64,000 bases of DNA. Origin: Clostridium gelidum (lineage in GTDB: Bacteria > Bacillota > Clostridia > Clostridiales > Clostridiaceae). Below the pieces are notes generated by a model. That model saw only the letters and a program-made list of their open reading frames with translations, did not search any database and was not told the origin of the DNA. Location: assembly GCF_019977655.1 (NCBI RefSeq), contig NZ_AP024849.1:2017001-2081000 (forward strand). The letters are read 5' to 3'. Made by a program: the position numbers and the translations under genes. Positions 51,039 through 58,909 of the stretch are shown one piece after another (the stretch's first letter is position 1; the number at the start of each line of letters is the position of its first letter).

Positions 51039-51977
51039 ATGAAAGTATTATTATTTATTGAAACAGATGGAGAAAAAGTATTGGGAGGAAGCCTAGAACT
51101 TATTAGTGCAATAAAAGTATTAGAAGCAGAAGGAACAGCGCTTGTAGTAGGTAACAGGGCTTTAGCAGATACAGTAGCTGCTTTTGGAATTCCAGTTATT
51201 TTTACAGATACTGCGGTTGGCTGTGATACTTTAACAGAAGTATTAGCAGAAACTGTTAAAGAACAAAATCCAGATATTATTTTATTAGCAAATACACCAT
51301 TATCTAAAGATATTGCACCACGTATTGCAGGACGAATGAGTTTAGGATGTGTTAGTGATGTAACAGGAATTAGTAAAAGTGATGGTAAAGTTATATATAC
51401 TAGACCAGCTTATGGTGGCACAATTTTGGAACATATTGAAGTAGAAGGCACAGCCGTAGTTACAGTTAGAAATGGAAGCTTTTCAAAACCAGAAGCTGCT
51501 TCAAATGCAGGAATTACAGAAAAAAAAGTAGAAATTTCAGAAGAGTTCATTAAGACAAAAATTATTGATGTAGTAAAAGAAATTTCTGAATCTGTTAATT
51601 TAGAAGAAGCTGAGGTTATTGTTTCTGGTGGACGTGGAATGGGAAATGCAGAAAATTTTAAACTTGTTGAGGAATTAGCACGTGCACTTGGTGGCGTAGT
51701 TGGTGCAACAAGACCAGCAATTGAAGATGGATGGATTTCTCGTGCACACCAAGTTGGACAATCAGGAAAGATTGTTGCACCAAAACTGTATATTGCATGT
51801 GGCATTTCTGGAGCAACACAACATACATCCGGAATGTCAGGCTCTAATTATATTGTGGCAATTAATAAAGATGAAGAGGCTCCGATTTTTGAAATTGCAA
51901 ATATAGCTATTGTTGGAAATGTAACTGAAGTTCTTCCAGTTATGATTGAAGAAATGAAGAAAGCAAAAGCAGAGTAA
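51039..51977 (+). CDS. etfA: EtfA of cluster B, without ferredoxin domain
   Basis: A 312-residue EtfA that starts directly with the N-terminal nucleotide-binding fold (MKVLLFIETDGEKVLGGSLE) and ends with the FAD domain (ATRPAIEDGWISRAHQVGQS; YIACGISGATQHTSGM). It lacks the Cys-rich N-terminal domain of the cluster A and C EtfAs. So it is of the plain type found with clostridial Bcd and with some lactate clusters. AAGGGGGA precedes the ATG. It lies 21 bases after etfB. CGT arginine codons occur repeatedly (CGTGCACTT, CGTGGAATG). Confidence 0.9.
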   Translation: MKVLLFIETDGEKVLGGSLELISAIKVLEAEGTALVVGNRALADTVAAFGIPVIFTDTAVGCDTLTEVLAETVKEQNPDIILLANTPLSKDIAPRIAGRMSLGCVSDVTGISKSDGKVIYTRPAYGGTILEHIEVEGTAVVTVRNGSFSKPEAASNAGITEKKVEISEEFIKTKIIDVVKEISESVNLEEAEVIVSGGRGMGNAENFKLVEELARALGGVVGATRPAIEDGWISRAHQVGQSGKIVAPKLYIACGISGATQHTSGMSGSNYIVAINKDEEAPIFEIANIAIVGNVTEVLPVMIEEMKKAKAE

Positions 51978-52065
51978 AGATTAGCTTCAGAGGCAGTTTT
52001 AATATTCTACTGAAGGTTGATTGCAACTTATATAGAGATTTATTTTTTTAGTAAGGAGGTATATT

Positions 52066-53349
52066 ATGGCGTCAATAGAGATACCATATTCAACAAAATC
52101 TTTAAAAATAGAAATTAATGACAAAAACCTAAAAGGAGTATTAGTTTCTAAGGCAAATTGTTATAAAGCTGATTGTTCACAAAGTGATATAGTACACAGG
52201 GCTCTTGATAATTGTATAGGCAGCAAATCTTTAGAGGAATTAGTAAAAGATAAACACAACATGGTTATTATAACCAGTGATCATACAAGACCTGTTCCAA
52301 GTAAGATAACCATGCCTATTCTCCTCGAAAGAATAAGAAAGGTAAATCCTAATATAGATATAAAGATTATTATAGCTACAGGATTTCACAGACCAACAAC
52401 AAAAGAAGAAATGATAAATAAATTTGGACAAAATATAGTTGACAATGAAGAAATTATAAACCATGTTTCTACAGATGAAAGCAGTTTAATTAATGTAGGA
52501 ACATTACCTTCTGGTGGGGAACTATATTTAAATAAATTAGCCATAGAAACAGAATTATTAATAGCTGAAGGGTTTATAGAGCCACACTTTTTTGCAGGAT
52601 TCTCTGGAGGAAGAAAAAGCATTTTACCTGGAATAGCATCAGCAAAAACTATAATGGCTAATCACTGTTCAGAATTTATCAATAGCAATCATGCAAGAAC
52701 TGGAATTATAAAGGATAATCCTATACATAAGGATATGCTTTATGCAGCAGAAAAAGCAAACCTTGCATTTATATTAAATGTAGTTATAGATGAAGAGAAA
52801 AATATCATAAATGCTTTTTCAGGAGATAGTCAGCTTGCCCATGAAGAAGGCTGCAGATTTGTTATGGAACTTTCCAGTGTAAAAAGTATACAAGCTGATA
52901 TTGTAATTTCAAGCAATGGAGGCTACCCACTAGATCAAAATATATACCAGTCTGTAAAAGGTATGACTGCTGCAGAAGCCACTTGTCGAAAAGGCGGAGT
53001 AATTATTATGATAGCTGCTTGTAATGATGGCCATGGAGGGAAATCCTTTTACGATACTTTAGCAAATTCAACAGGACCAAAAGAACTTCTTGAAAAAATA
53101 TTAAAAGTACCTAGAAATGAAACAATACCTGATCAATGGGAAATTCAAATTTTAGCAAGAATTCTTAGTAATTATACTGTAATTGTTGTTACAGATATGT
53201 GTGATCCAAATATGATTAAAAGTATGCATATGAAACATGCGTACACTTTTAATGAAGCATTAAATTTAGCATATGACATAAAAGGGAAGGATGCAGATGT
53301 TGCAGTAATTCCAAATGGAGTAGGAGTAGTTGTAAAGAACGTAGATTAA
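52066..53349 (+). CDS. larA: Lactate racemase (nickel-pincer enzyme)
   Basis: A 427-residue LarA. Its numbering matches Lactobacillus plantarum LarA at the known catalytic positions: D72, H73 and R75 in SDHTRP, H108 in GFHRP, H174 and K184 in EPHFFAGFSGGRKS, and H200 in MANH. K184 carries the nickel-pincer nucleotide. It interconverts D- and L-lactate, so that one lactate dehydrogenase can use both. Maturation needs LarB/C/E and nickel, none of which is encoded in the window. It sits 88 bases after etfA, with AAGGAGG. Arginine codons are nearly all AGA/AGG, unlike the genes on either side. Confidence 0.93.
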   Translation: MASIEIPYSTKSLKIEINDKNLKGVLVSKANCYKADCSQSDIVHRALDNCIGSKSLEELVKDKHNMVIITSDHTRPVPSKITMPILLERIRKVNPNIDIKIIIATGFHRPTTKEEMINKFGQNIVDNEEIINHVSTDESSLINVGTLPSGGELYLNKLAIETELLIAEGFIEPHFFAGFSGGRKSILPGIASAKTIMANHCSEFINSNHARTGIIKDNPIHKDMLYAAEKANLAFILNVVIDEEKNIINAFSGDSQLAHEEGCRFVMELSSVKSIQADIVISSNGGYPLDQNIYQSVKGMTAAEATCRKGGVIIMIAACNDGHGGKSFYDTLANSTGPKELLEKILKVPRNETIPDQWEIQILARILSNYTVIVVTDMCDPNMIKSMHMKHAYTFNEALNLAYDIKGKDADVAVIPNGVGVVVKNVD

Positions 53350-53385
53350 AATTAGTTATCTAAAGTGAATAAGGGGGATAAAAAA

Positions 53386-54930
53386 ATGTTGTTTTTTAAA
53401 TTCTTAATGGCGATATTACCTATCATTTGGCTTATAATTGCACTCAGTGGATTAAAAATGCCAGGGTATAAAGCCTGCTTAATTGCACTTGTTCTTACAA
53501 TGTTTTTAGCTATTTTTTTCTGGAAATTGAATGTTGATTATACTGTAACCGGTGTGTTTGAAGGAATACTTAATGCATTGTGGCCAATTTGTTTAGTTAT
53601 TGTTGCGGCTTTGTTTACGTATAATTTGATTTTACGTACAGGTGCCATGGATTTCATAAAAGAAATGTTAGCAGGAGTTTCCAGGGATAAAAGGGTTTTA
53701 ACATTAATTATTGGATGGGGATTCGGATGCTTTATGGAAGGAATGGCGGGCTTTGGTACAGCAGTTGCTATTCCAGCATCAATTCTTGCAGGTATTGGAC
53801 TTAATCCATTTTCCGCAGTTTTAGCATGTTTGGTTGCTAATAGTACACCAACTGCATTTGGATCAGTTGGAATACCTTTAGTAACGGCTTCTGCAGTAAC
53901 AGGAATTGGATCTAACATTTTGGCTGCAAATACAGCGATAATTGAAGCAATTCTTATTATTATAACTCCATTTATTATGGTATGTATTGTAGGTGGTGGA
54001 ATAAGGGCATTAAAGGGAGTATTTTTTATTACATTAGTTTCTGCGTTATCATTTACAGTACCTGCTTATATTACAGCAACAGTAGTTGGAGCAGAATTAC
54101 CAGATATAGTAGGCTCTATTTGTTGTATGATCTGCACGGTTGTTGCAGCAAAAATCCTTAATAAAAAACCTCAGGAAGAATATTGTATTAAAATTACTAA
54201 TAAACAAAAAGAACAAACTTTATCACTAGGTAAAGCAGTACAAGCATGGTGTCCATTTATTTTAATATTTTTAATGCTAATGTTTACATCTACATTATGT
54301 GCACCAATTCATGATGCAATTGCAGTATTTAAAACAAGTACAAGTGTATATGGTGGTAAAGGGGCAAATACATTGACCTTTAGTTGGATTAATACACCAG
54401 GTATTATTATTTTTGTTGCTGCAATTATTGGAGGCCTTATACAAGGTGCAAAAATATCAACCATGTATGAGGTGTTACTTAATACACTAAAGGCAAATTG
54501 GAAAACAATTGTTACAATTTGTGCAGTTATGTCAACAGCAAAGGTAATGAGTTATAGTGGAATGATTTCAGATATTGCAAGTCTTTTAGTTATAGTTACA
54601 GGAGGAGCGTATCCATTAATAGCCCCATTAATTGGAGCTATTGGAGGCTTTGTTACAGGTTCAGGTACATCAACTAGTGTTTTATTTGGAGGATTACAAT
54701 CACAAACGGCACAAAATCTTGGACTTTCTGGAGCATGGATGGCAGCAGCAAATACTTTAGGCGCAGGTATCGGAAAGATGATTTGTCCTCAAAGTATTGC
54801 AATTGGTGCAAGTGCAATTAATCAATCTGGCTCTGAAAGTAAAATTTTAAAAAGTGTATTTAAATATTTTGTATGCTATATAGTAATCGCTGGAATCGTA
54901 TGTTTTGTAGGAACACTTATTATGAAGTAA
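53386..54930 (+). CDS. lctP: Lactate permease (LctP/LldP family)
   Basis: A 514-residue membrane protein with about 13 transmembrane segments. Family segments are GWGFGCFMEGMAGFGTAVAI, VANSTPTAFGSVGIPLVTAS, FVTGSGTSTSVLFGGLQSQT and ANTLGAGIGKMICPQSIAIG, all typical of LctP lactate:H+ symporters. Start ATG 53386 lies 8 bases after GGGGG; GTG 53365 lacks such a signal. It imports lactate for the dehydrogenases and racemase of this cluster. It follows larA by 36 bases and precedes the second lactate dehydrogenase gene by 26. Confidence 0.93.
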   Translation: MLFFKFLMAILPIIWLIIALSGLKMPGYKACLIALVLTMFLAIFFWKLNVDYTVTGVFEGILNALWPICLVIVAALFTYNLILRTGAMDFIKEMLAGVSRDKRVLTLIIGWGFGCFMEGMAGFGTAVAIPASILAGIGLNPFSAVLACLVANSTPTAFGSVGIPLVTASAVTGIGSNILAANTAIIEAILIIITPFIMVCIVGGGIRALKGVFFITLVSALSFTVPAYITATVVGAELPDIVGSICCMICTVVAAKILNKKPQEEYCIKITNKQKEQTLSLGKAVQAWCPFILIFLMLMFTSTLCAPIHDAIAVFKTSTSVYGGKGANTLTFSWINTPGIIIFVAAIIGGLIQGAKISTMYEVLLNTLKANWKTIVTICAVMSTAKVMSYSGMISDIASLLVIVTGGAYPLIAPLIGAIGGFVTGSGTSTSVLFGGLQSQTAQNLGLSGAWMAAANTLGAGIGKMICPQSIAIGASAINQSGSESKILKSVFKYFVCYIVIAGIVCFVGTLIMK

Positions 54931-54956
54931 GGAAAAATTGGAAGGGAATGAGTATT

Positions 54957-56381
54957 ATGGCTGAGTATAATAAATTGACAGAAGAATTAATCACAAAATT
55001 ACAGGAGGCAGCTCCAGGGAATATTTTGACAGGTAATGATATTAATGAAGATTATTGTCACGATGAAATGCCTATTTATGGAAAGAAAGCTCCACAAGTT
55101 GTGTTTATGGCACATTCTACAGAGGAAGTTGCAAAAGTAGTAAAGATATGTAATGAAAATAAGATACCAGTAACTCCAAGAGGAGCAGGAACAGGACTTG
55201 CAGGAGGAGCAGTACCGCTACTCGGTGGTGTTTTAATTGATATTACAAAGATGAAAAAAATACTTTCTTATGACTTAGAAAATTTTGTCGTTCATGTAGA
55301 AGCGGGTGTTTTGTTAAACGATCTTGCAGAGGATTGTGCAAAACAAGGATTATTATACGCTCCAGATCCTGGTGAAAAGTTCGCTTGCTTAGGTGGAAAT
55401 GTTGCAACAAATGCTGGTGGAATGAGAGCTGTTAAATACGGTGCAACACGTGATTATGTACGTGCAATGAAGGTGGTTCTTCCAACAGGAGAAATTACAA
55501 ACTTTGGAGCTACAGTATCAAAAACAAGTTCGGGTTATAGCCTTTTGAATTTAATGATTGGATCAGAAGGTACCCTTGGAATTATTACAGAACTTACTTT
55601 GAAAATCATGCCAGCACCTAAGGTAGTTGCTAGTTTGATTATTCCTTTTGAAAATTTAGATGATTGTATTTCTGCTGTTCCTAAATTTAAGATGGAACAC
55701 ATGAATCCACAAGCATTGGAATTTATGGAAAGAGAAATTGTTTTAGCCAGTGAAAGATATATTGGAAAGAGCGTATTCCCACAAGTAATTGATGGAGTAA
55801 CTGCAAATGCATATTTACTTGTTACTATAGATGCAGGTAATGAAGATGAATTAAATAACCTTATTGAACAAGCAAGTGAAATAGTATTAGAAGCAGGAGC
55901 AATTGATGTGCTTGTAGCTGATACACCTGCAAAAATAAAAGATGCATGGGCTGCACGTTCCAGCTTCTTAGAAGCAATTATGGCAGAAACTAAATTGTTA
56001 GATGAATGCGATGTTGTAGTTCCAGTAAATAAAATTGCTCCTTATCTTGCTTTTGTAAATAAAACGGGTGAAGAGTGTGGAATAACTATTAAAAGTTTTG
56101 GACATGCAGGAGATGGAAATCTTCACATATACCAATGCAGTAATGATTTAGAAGAAGCAGAATTTAAAGCAAGAGTTGATAAGTTCTTCAAGATTATTTA
56201 CAAAGAAGCAATAAAATGTGGCGGCCTTGTTTCAGGAGAACATGGAATTGGCAGTGGAAAGATGAGTTATTTAGCAGATAGTGTTGGAGAAATAAATATG
56301 GACATAATGAAAGGTATTAAAAAAGTATTTGATCCAAATTCGATTATGAATCCAGGTAAAGTATGCTGCCCAATAGAGTAA
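54957..56381 (+). CDS. FAD-dependent lactate dehydrogenase of cluster B
   Basis: A 474-residue GlcD-family flavoprotein with the same landmarks as lctD: TPRGAGTGLAGGAVPLLGG, DPGEKFACLGGNVATNAGGM, YGATRDYVRAMKVVLPTGE, SFGHAGDGNLHIYQC and GLVSGEHGIGSGKMSYL. Start ATG 54957 is preferred; ATG 54948 directly abuts the GGAAGGGA ribosome binding site. It probably oxidises lactate to pyruvate with the cluster B Etf as acceptor. Amino-acid similarity to lctD is clear but far below that between the A and C clusters, arguing for a separate origin. Confidence 0.88.
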   Translation: MAEYNKLTEELITKLQEAAPGNILTGNDINEDYCHDEMPIYGKKAPQVVFMAHSTEEVAKVVKICNENKIPVTPRGAGTGLAGGAVPLLGGVLIDITKMKKILSYDLENFVVHVEAGVLLNDLAEDCAKQGLLYAPDPGEKFACLGGNVATNAGGMRAVKYGATRDYVRAMKVVLPTGEITNFGATVSKTSSGYSLLNLMIGSEGTLGIITELTLKIMPAPKVVASLIIPFENLDDCISAVPKFKMEHMNPQALEFMEREIVLASERYIGKSVFPQVIDGVTANAYLLVTIDAGNEDELNNLIEQASEIVLEAGAIDVLVADTPAKIKDAWAARSSFLEAIMAETKLLDECDVVVPVNKIAPYLAFVNKTGEECGITIKSFGHAGDGNLHIYQCSNDLEEAEFKARVDKFFKIIYKEAIKCGGLVSGEHGIGSGKMSYLADSVGEINMDIMKGIKKVFDPNSIMNPGKVCCPIE

Positions 56382-56457
56382 TTAATATAATAAGATACAA
56401 TCAAAATGCGAGCGATATCCCACAAAGTGAATCTTAGTTGAACTCGTCTAGGGTCGT

Positions 56458-56503
56458 GCCACTGTTAGCTCAAGATTTGAAAAAGATTGAGTGTTACAGT
56501 GGC
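56458..56503 (+). promoter_or_regulatory. Hairpin between lactate dehydrogenase and acyl-CoA dehydrogenase genes
   Basis: GCCACTGT and ACAGTGGC form an 8-bp stem, with CTCAA/TTGAG pairing further inside. No T-run follows. It could trim expression of the last gene or protect a processed mRNA end. The CG content of this 180-base gap is higher than in neighbouring spacers. Confidence 0.55.
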
Positions 56504-56561
56504 TAGACATCAGACAAAATAAAAAAAAGGAAATGTAAAAAGAGGAAGGTAGGAGATTAAA

Positions 56562-57701
56562 ATGAATTTTAAACAAGATGAAAATCATGAACAATTACTA
56601 GAAATGTATAGAGAGTTTGCAGAAAATGAGGTAAAACCAATTGCAAAAGAAATAGACGAAAGCATGCGTTTCCCAAAAGAAAATGTAGCTAAAATGGCCG
56701 AAATGGGCTTGCTTGGAATTCCATTCCCTGAAGAATATGGTGGAGCTGGAATGGATACCTTAAGTTATATACAATGTGTAGAAGAATTATCTAAATGTTG
56801 CGCTACTACAGGTGTAATTGTTTCAGCACATACAAGTCTTTGTGCAACACCAATTTACACATATGGTACAGAGGAGCAAAAAGAGAAATATTTAAAACCA
56901 CTTGCATCAGGAGAAAAATTAGGAGCCTTTGGATTAACAGAACCAGTTGCTGGAACTGATGCTTCAATGCAAAAGTCAACAGCAGTATTAGATGGAGATC
57001 ACTATGTATTAAATGGAAGTAAAATTTTTATTACTAATGCAGGATATGCAGACATATATATTGTTCTTGCTATGACAGATAAGAGTAAGGGAACAAAAGG
57101 TATTTCAGCGTTTATTGTTGAAAAAGACTTCCCAGGTTTTTCTGTTGGAAGTCATGAATTAAAGATGGGAATTCGTGCATCTTCTACTTGTGAATTATTC
57201 TTTGATAACTGCATAGTTCCAAAGGAAAATCTTTTAGGAGAAGAAGGCAAAGGATTTGGAATTGCAATGGCAACTCTTGATGGAGGCCGTATTGGTATTG
57301 CTGCGCAAGCGCTTGGTATTGCAGAAGGTGCAATAGAAGAAACTGTAAAATATGTTAAGGAACGTGTTCAATTTGGACGCCCTATTTCACAATTCCAAAA
57401 TACACAATTTGAATTAGCTCAGATGCGTGCAAGTACAGAAGCTGCAAAACTTTTAGTATATCAAGCAGCATGTGCAAAAGATGATCATGAAAAATTCACA
57501 CATTTTGCAGCTATGGCAAAATTAGTTTCGGCTAGAAATGCTACTGATGTAACTAATCGTTGTTTACAATTATTTGGTGGTTATGGATATACAAGTGATT
57601 ATCCAATTGAAAGAATGATGCGTGATGCCAAAATAACAGAAATCTATGAAGGAACATCAGAAGTTCAAATGATGGTAATTTCAGGATGGATGCTTAGATA
57701 A
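56562..57701 (+). CDS. bcd: Short-chain acyl-CoA dehydrogenase (butyryl-CoA type)
   Basis: A 379-residue flavoprotein of full family length. Landmarks are YGGAGMDTLSYIQCVEELSK, LGAFGLTEPVAGTDAS (flavin site), FITNAGYADIYIVLA, FGRPISQFQNTQFELAQMRA, LFGGYGYTSDYPIERMMRDA and the catalytic Glu363 in EIYEGTSEVQ. This matches clostridial Bcd-type enzymes, which reduce crotonyl-CoA to butyryl-CoA with Etf. It is last in the cluster with etfBA, larA, lctP and lactate dehydrogenase, so lactate electrons could go to crotonyl-CoA. Arginines are largely CGT (MRF, IRA, GRI, ERVQFGR, MRA), unlike native genes nearby. Exact chain-length preference is not proven. Confidence 0.87.
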   Translation: MNFKQDENHEQLLEMYREFAENEVKPIAKEIDESMRFPKENVAKMAEMGLLGIPFPEEYGGAGMDTLSYIQCVEELSKCCATTGVIVSAHTSLCATPIYTYGTEEQKEKYLKPLASGEKLGAFGLTEPVAGTDASMQKSTAVLDGDHYVLNGSKIFITNAGYADIYIVLAMTDKSKGTKGISAFIVEKDFPGFSVGSHELKMGIRASSTCELFFDNCIVPKENLLGEEGKGFGIAMATLDGGRIGIAAQALGIAEGAIEETVKYVKERVQFGRPISQFQNTQFELAQMRASTEAAKLLVYQAACAKDDHEKFTHFAAMAKLVSARNATDVTNRCLQLFGGYGYTSDYPIERMMRDAKITEIYEGTSEVQMMVISGWMLR

Positions 57702-57724
57702 TATCTTGACAATTAATATGCTCT

Positions 57725-57881
57725 CTAGTTAAACACATGAAAAAATAATGGACAAGTATATGATGGTATTGGTTTATTATTTTTGATTGTGAATTAAACC
57801 TATTTAAATAAATTATGAAAATAACAAGTTCAACTATATATTGTAGGGAACTTGTTATTTTTTTGATAGTGCCTTAATCAA
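57725..57881. repeat. Degenerate and intact copies of the palindromic repeat in tandem
   Basis: 57725-57800 keeps ACACATGAAAAAATAATGG at the left and TTTTTGATTGTGAATTAA at the right, decayed. 57811-57881 is a good short form: AAAATAACAAGTTC and GAACTTGTTATTTT arms, ending TTTGATAGTGCCTTAA. The intact copy probably terminates the cluster B transcript. Confidence 0.65.
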
Positions 57882-58039
57882 GAACTATATATTGTCAATA
57901 TAAATTCTTCGCCAAGCTCTTTAAGAGTTGGTTTTTTATTTGAAATTGAAGTCATATTAAATAATGAAAATATATTTTAGGCTGTTGTTTAACCTTGAAA
58001 ATGATATAATTTTATTGATTTTTGGTTTACTATATCTTG
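57882..58039. other. Spacer with no recognisable gene
   Basis: A minus-strand frame of 25 codons (MTSISNKKPTLKELGEEFIL, then TIYSS) occurs at about 57877-57954 without a ribosome binding site. It could be transposase debris. Nothing else is seen. Confidence 0.3.
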
Positions 58040-58114
58040 TTATTTCTCATTCATTAAAGTTAGAACCATTTTAAGATTTACAGCCAATATTGCCATTGCT
58101 CCTTGCAATTTCAT
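58040..58114 (-). pseudogene. C-terminal splinter of a DDE transposase
   Basis: MKLQGAMAILAVNLKMVLTL then MNEK. This resembles the last residues of IS1182/IS5-type transposases (MKxQAxxTxxAxNLKKxxxL). Short, without its catalytic part. Confidence 0.4.
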
Positions 58115-58125
58115 GCCAACTAGAC

Positions 58126-58291
58126 TGAAGATGATTCAACATCATATCTTTCATGATCTTCGCAATAAACTTTACCAGTAACATAGTCTTAATATGCCTA
58201 TAAGTTTAACACCAGCATTTTTACCGTATGTCGGTATTTTTCTTTGATGACCTTTTATAAACCAATTCTTCTGTATTGTCCGATAAACCAT
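58126..58291 (-). pseudogene. Internal splinter of an IS630-family transposase, frameshifted
   Basis: MVYRTIQKNWFIKGHQRKIP, then TYGKNAGVKLIGIL, followed after a one-base shift by DYVTGKVYCEDHERYD. This matches the region of IS630 transposases with the second catalytic Asp (WxxKGQQxxIPTYGKHxxVxLxGILDYxTGxVYCxEHExYDA). Both ends are missing. Confidence 0.65.
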
Positions 58292-58675
58292 GATATCCTT
58301 TCAAATATAAATTAAAAAGAATTAACAATATAGGTAAGTAATCTCATAATTGTTTTTTTGCGGATTGTTATAATTTGGAAACTGATTGAAAATATATAAT
58401 AGATCAATGCTTTTCCCAATATAAATGAAAGTTAAAATTTTATCAATAAAGTACTTTGAAGAAAGCTTTAATTTTATAGGATAATTATAAATATTATCTT
58501 ACTAGGATATAGATTTTAGGATTATAAAGTAATAATTAGAAGATTTTATGATAAAAACGTTATAAATCAATTGATTTTGGGTTATTTTTCAAAAAATTCA
58601 GTCTATTTTCACCCTTGATTACCATAATAAAGTCAGCTATAATTACATTAAGCGCTACAATAAATAATGCCAAGA

Positions 58676-58808
58676 TAGTTAAATATTTAACAAATAAATA
58701 TAGTTATGTTTTAGAATATTATTAAAATGCTATGAAAATATTTCAATTTAAAGAAAAGTAACGAATATTTTCTTTAAAAAATCAAAGATACTGTTTGATA
58801 TTTAACAA
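58676..58808 (+). promoter_or_regulatory. Two Rex-like boxes upstream of adhE
   Basis: TAGTTAAATATTTAACAA (58676-58693) fits TTGTTAANNNNTTAACAA at all but one defined position. CTGTTTGATATTTAACAA (58791-58808) fits with about three differences. Rex represses adhE genes at low NADH/NAD+ in clostridia. The rest of 58292-58909 is AT-rich with no gene. Confidence 0.65.
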
Positions 58809-58909
58809 ACAATATCTTCCGCTGAATGAATCTTATTAGAGGAATTATAAACACAATTTATTAAATTGAAAGTAAGTTCATGTATTAAATCTATTTAAAG
58901 GAGAGAGCG

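Noticed and set aside
16978..57881. Recurring TAAGGCAC palindromes as a CRISPR array
   Set aside because: Copies are kilobases apart, not regularly spaced, have internal palindromes and no spacer series, and no cas genes are present.
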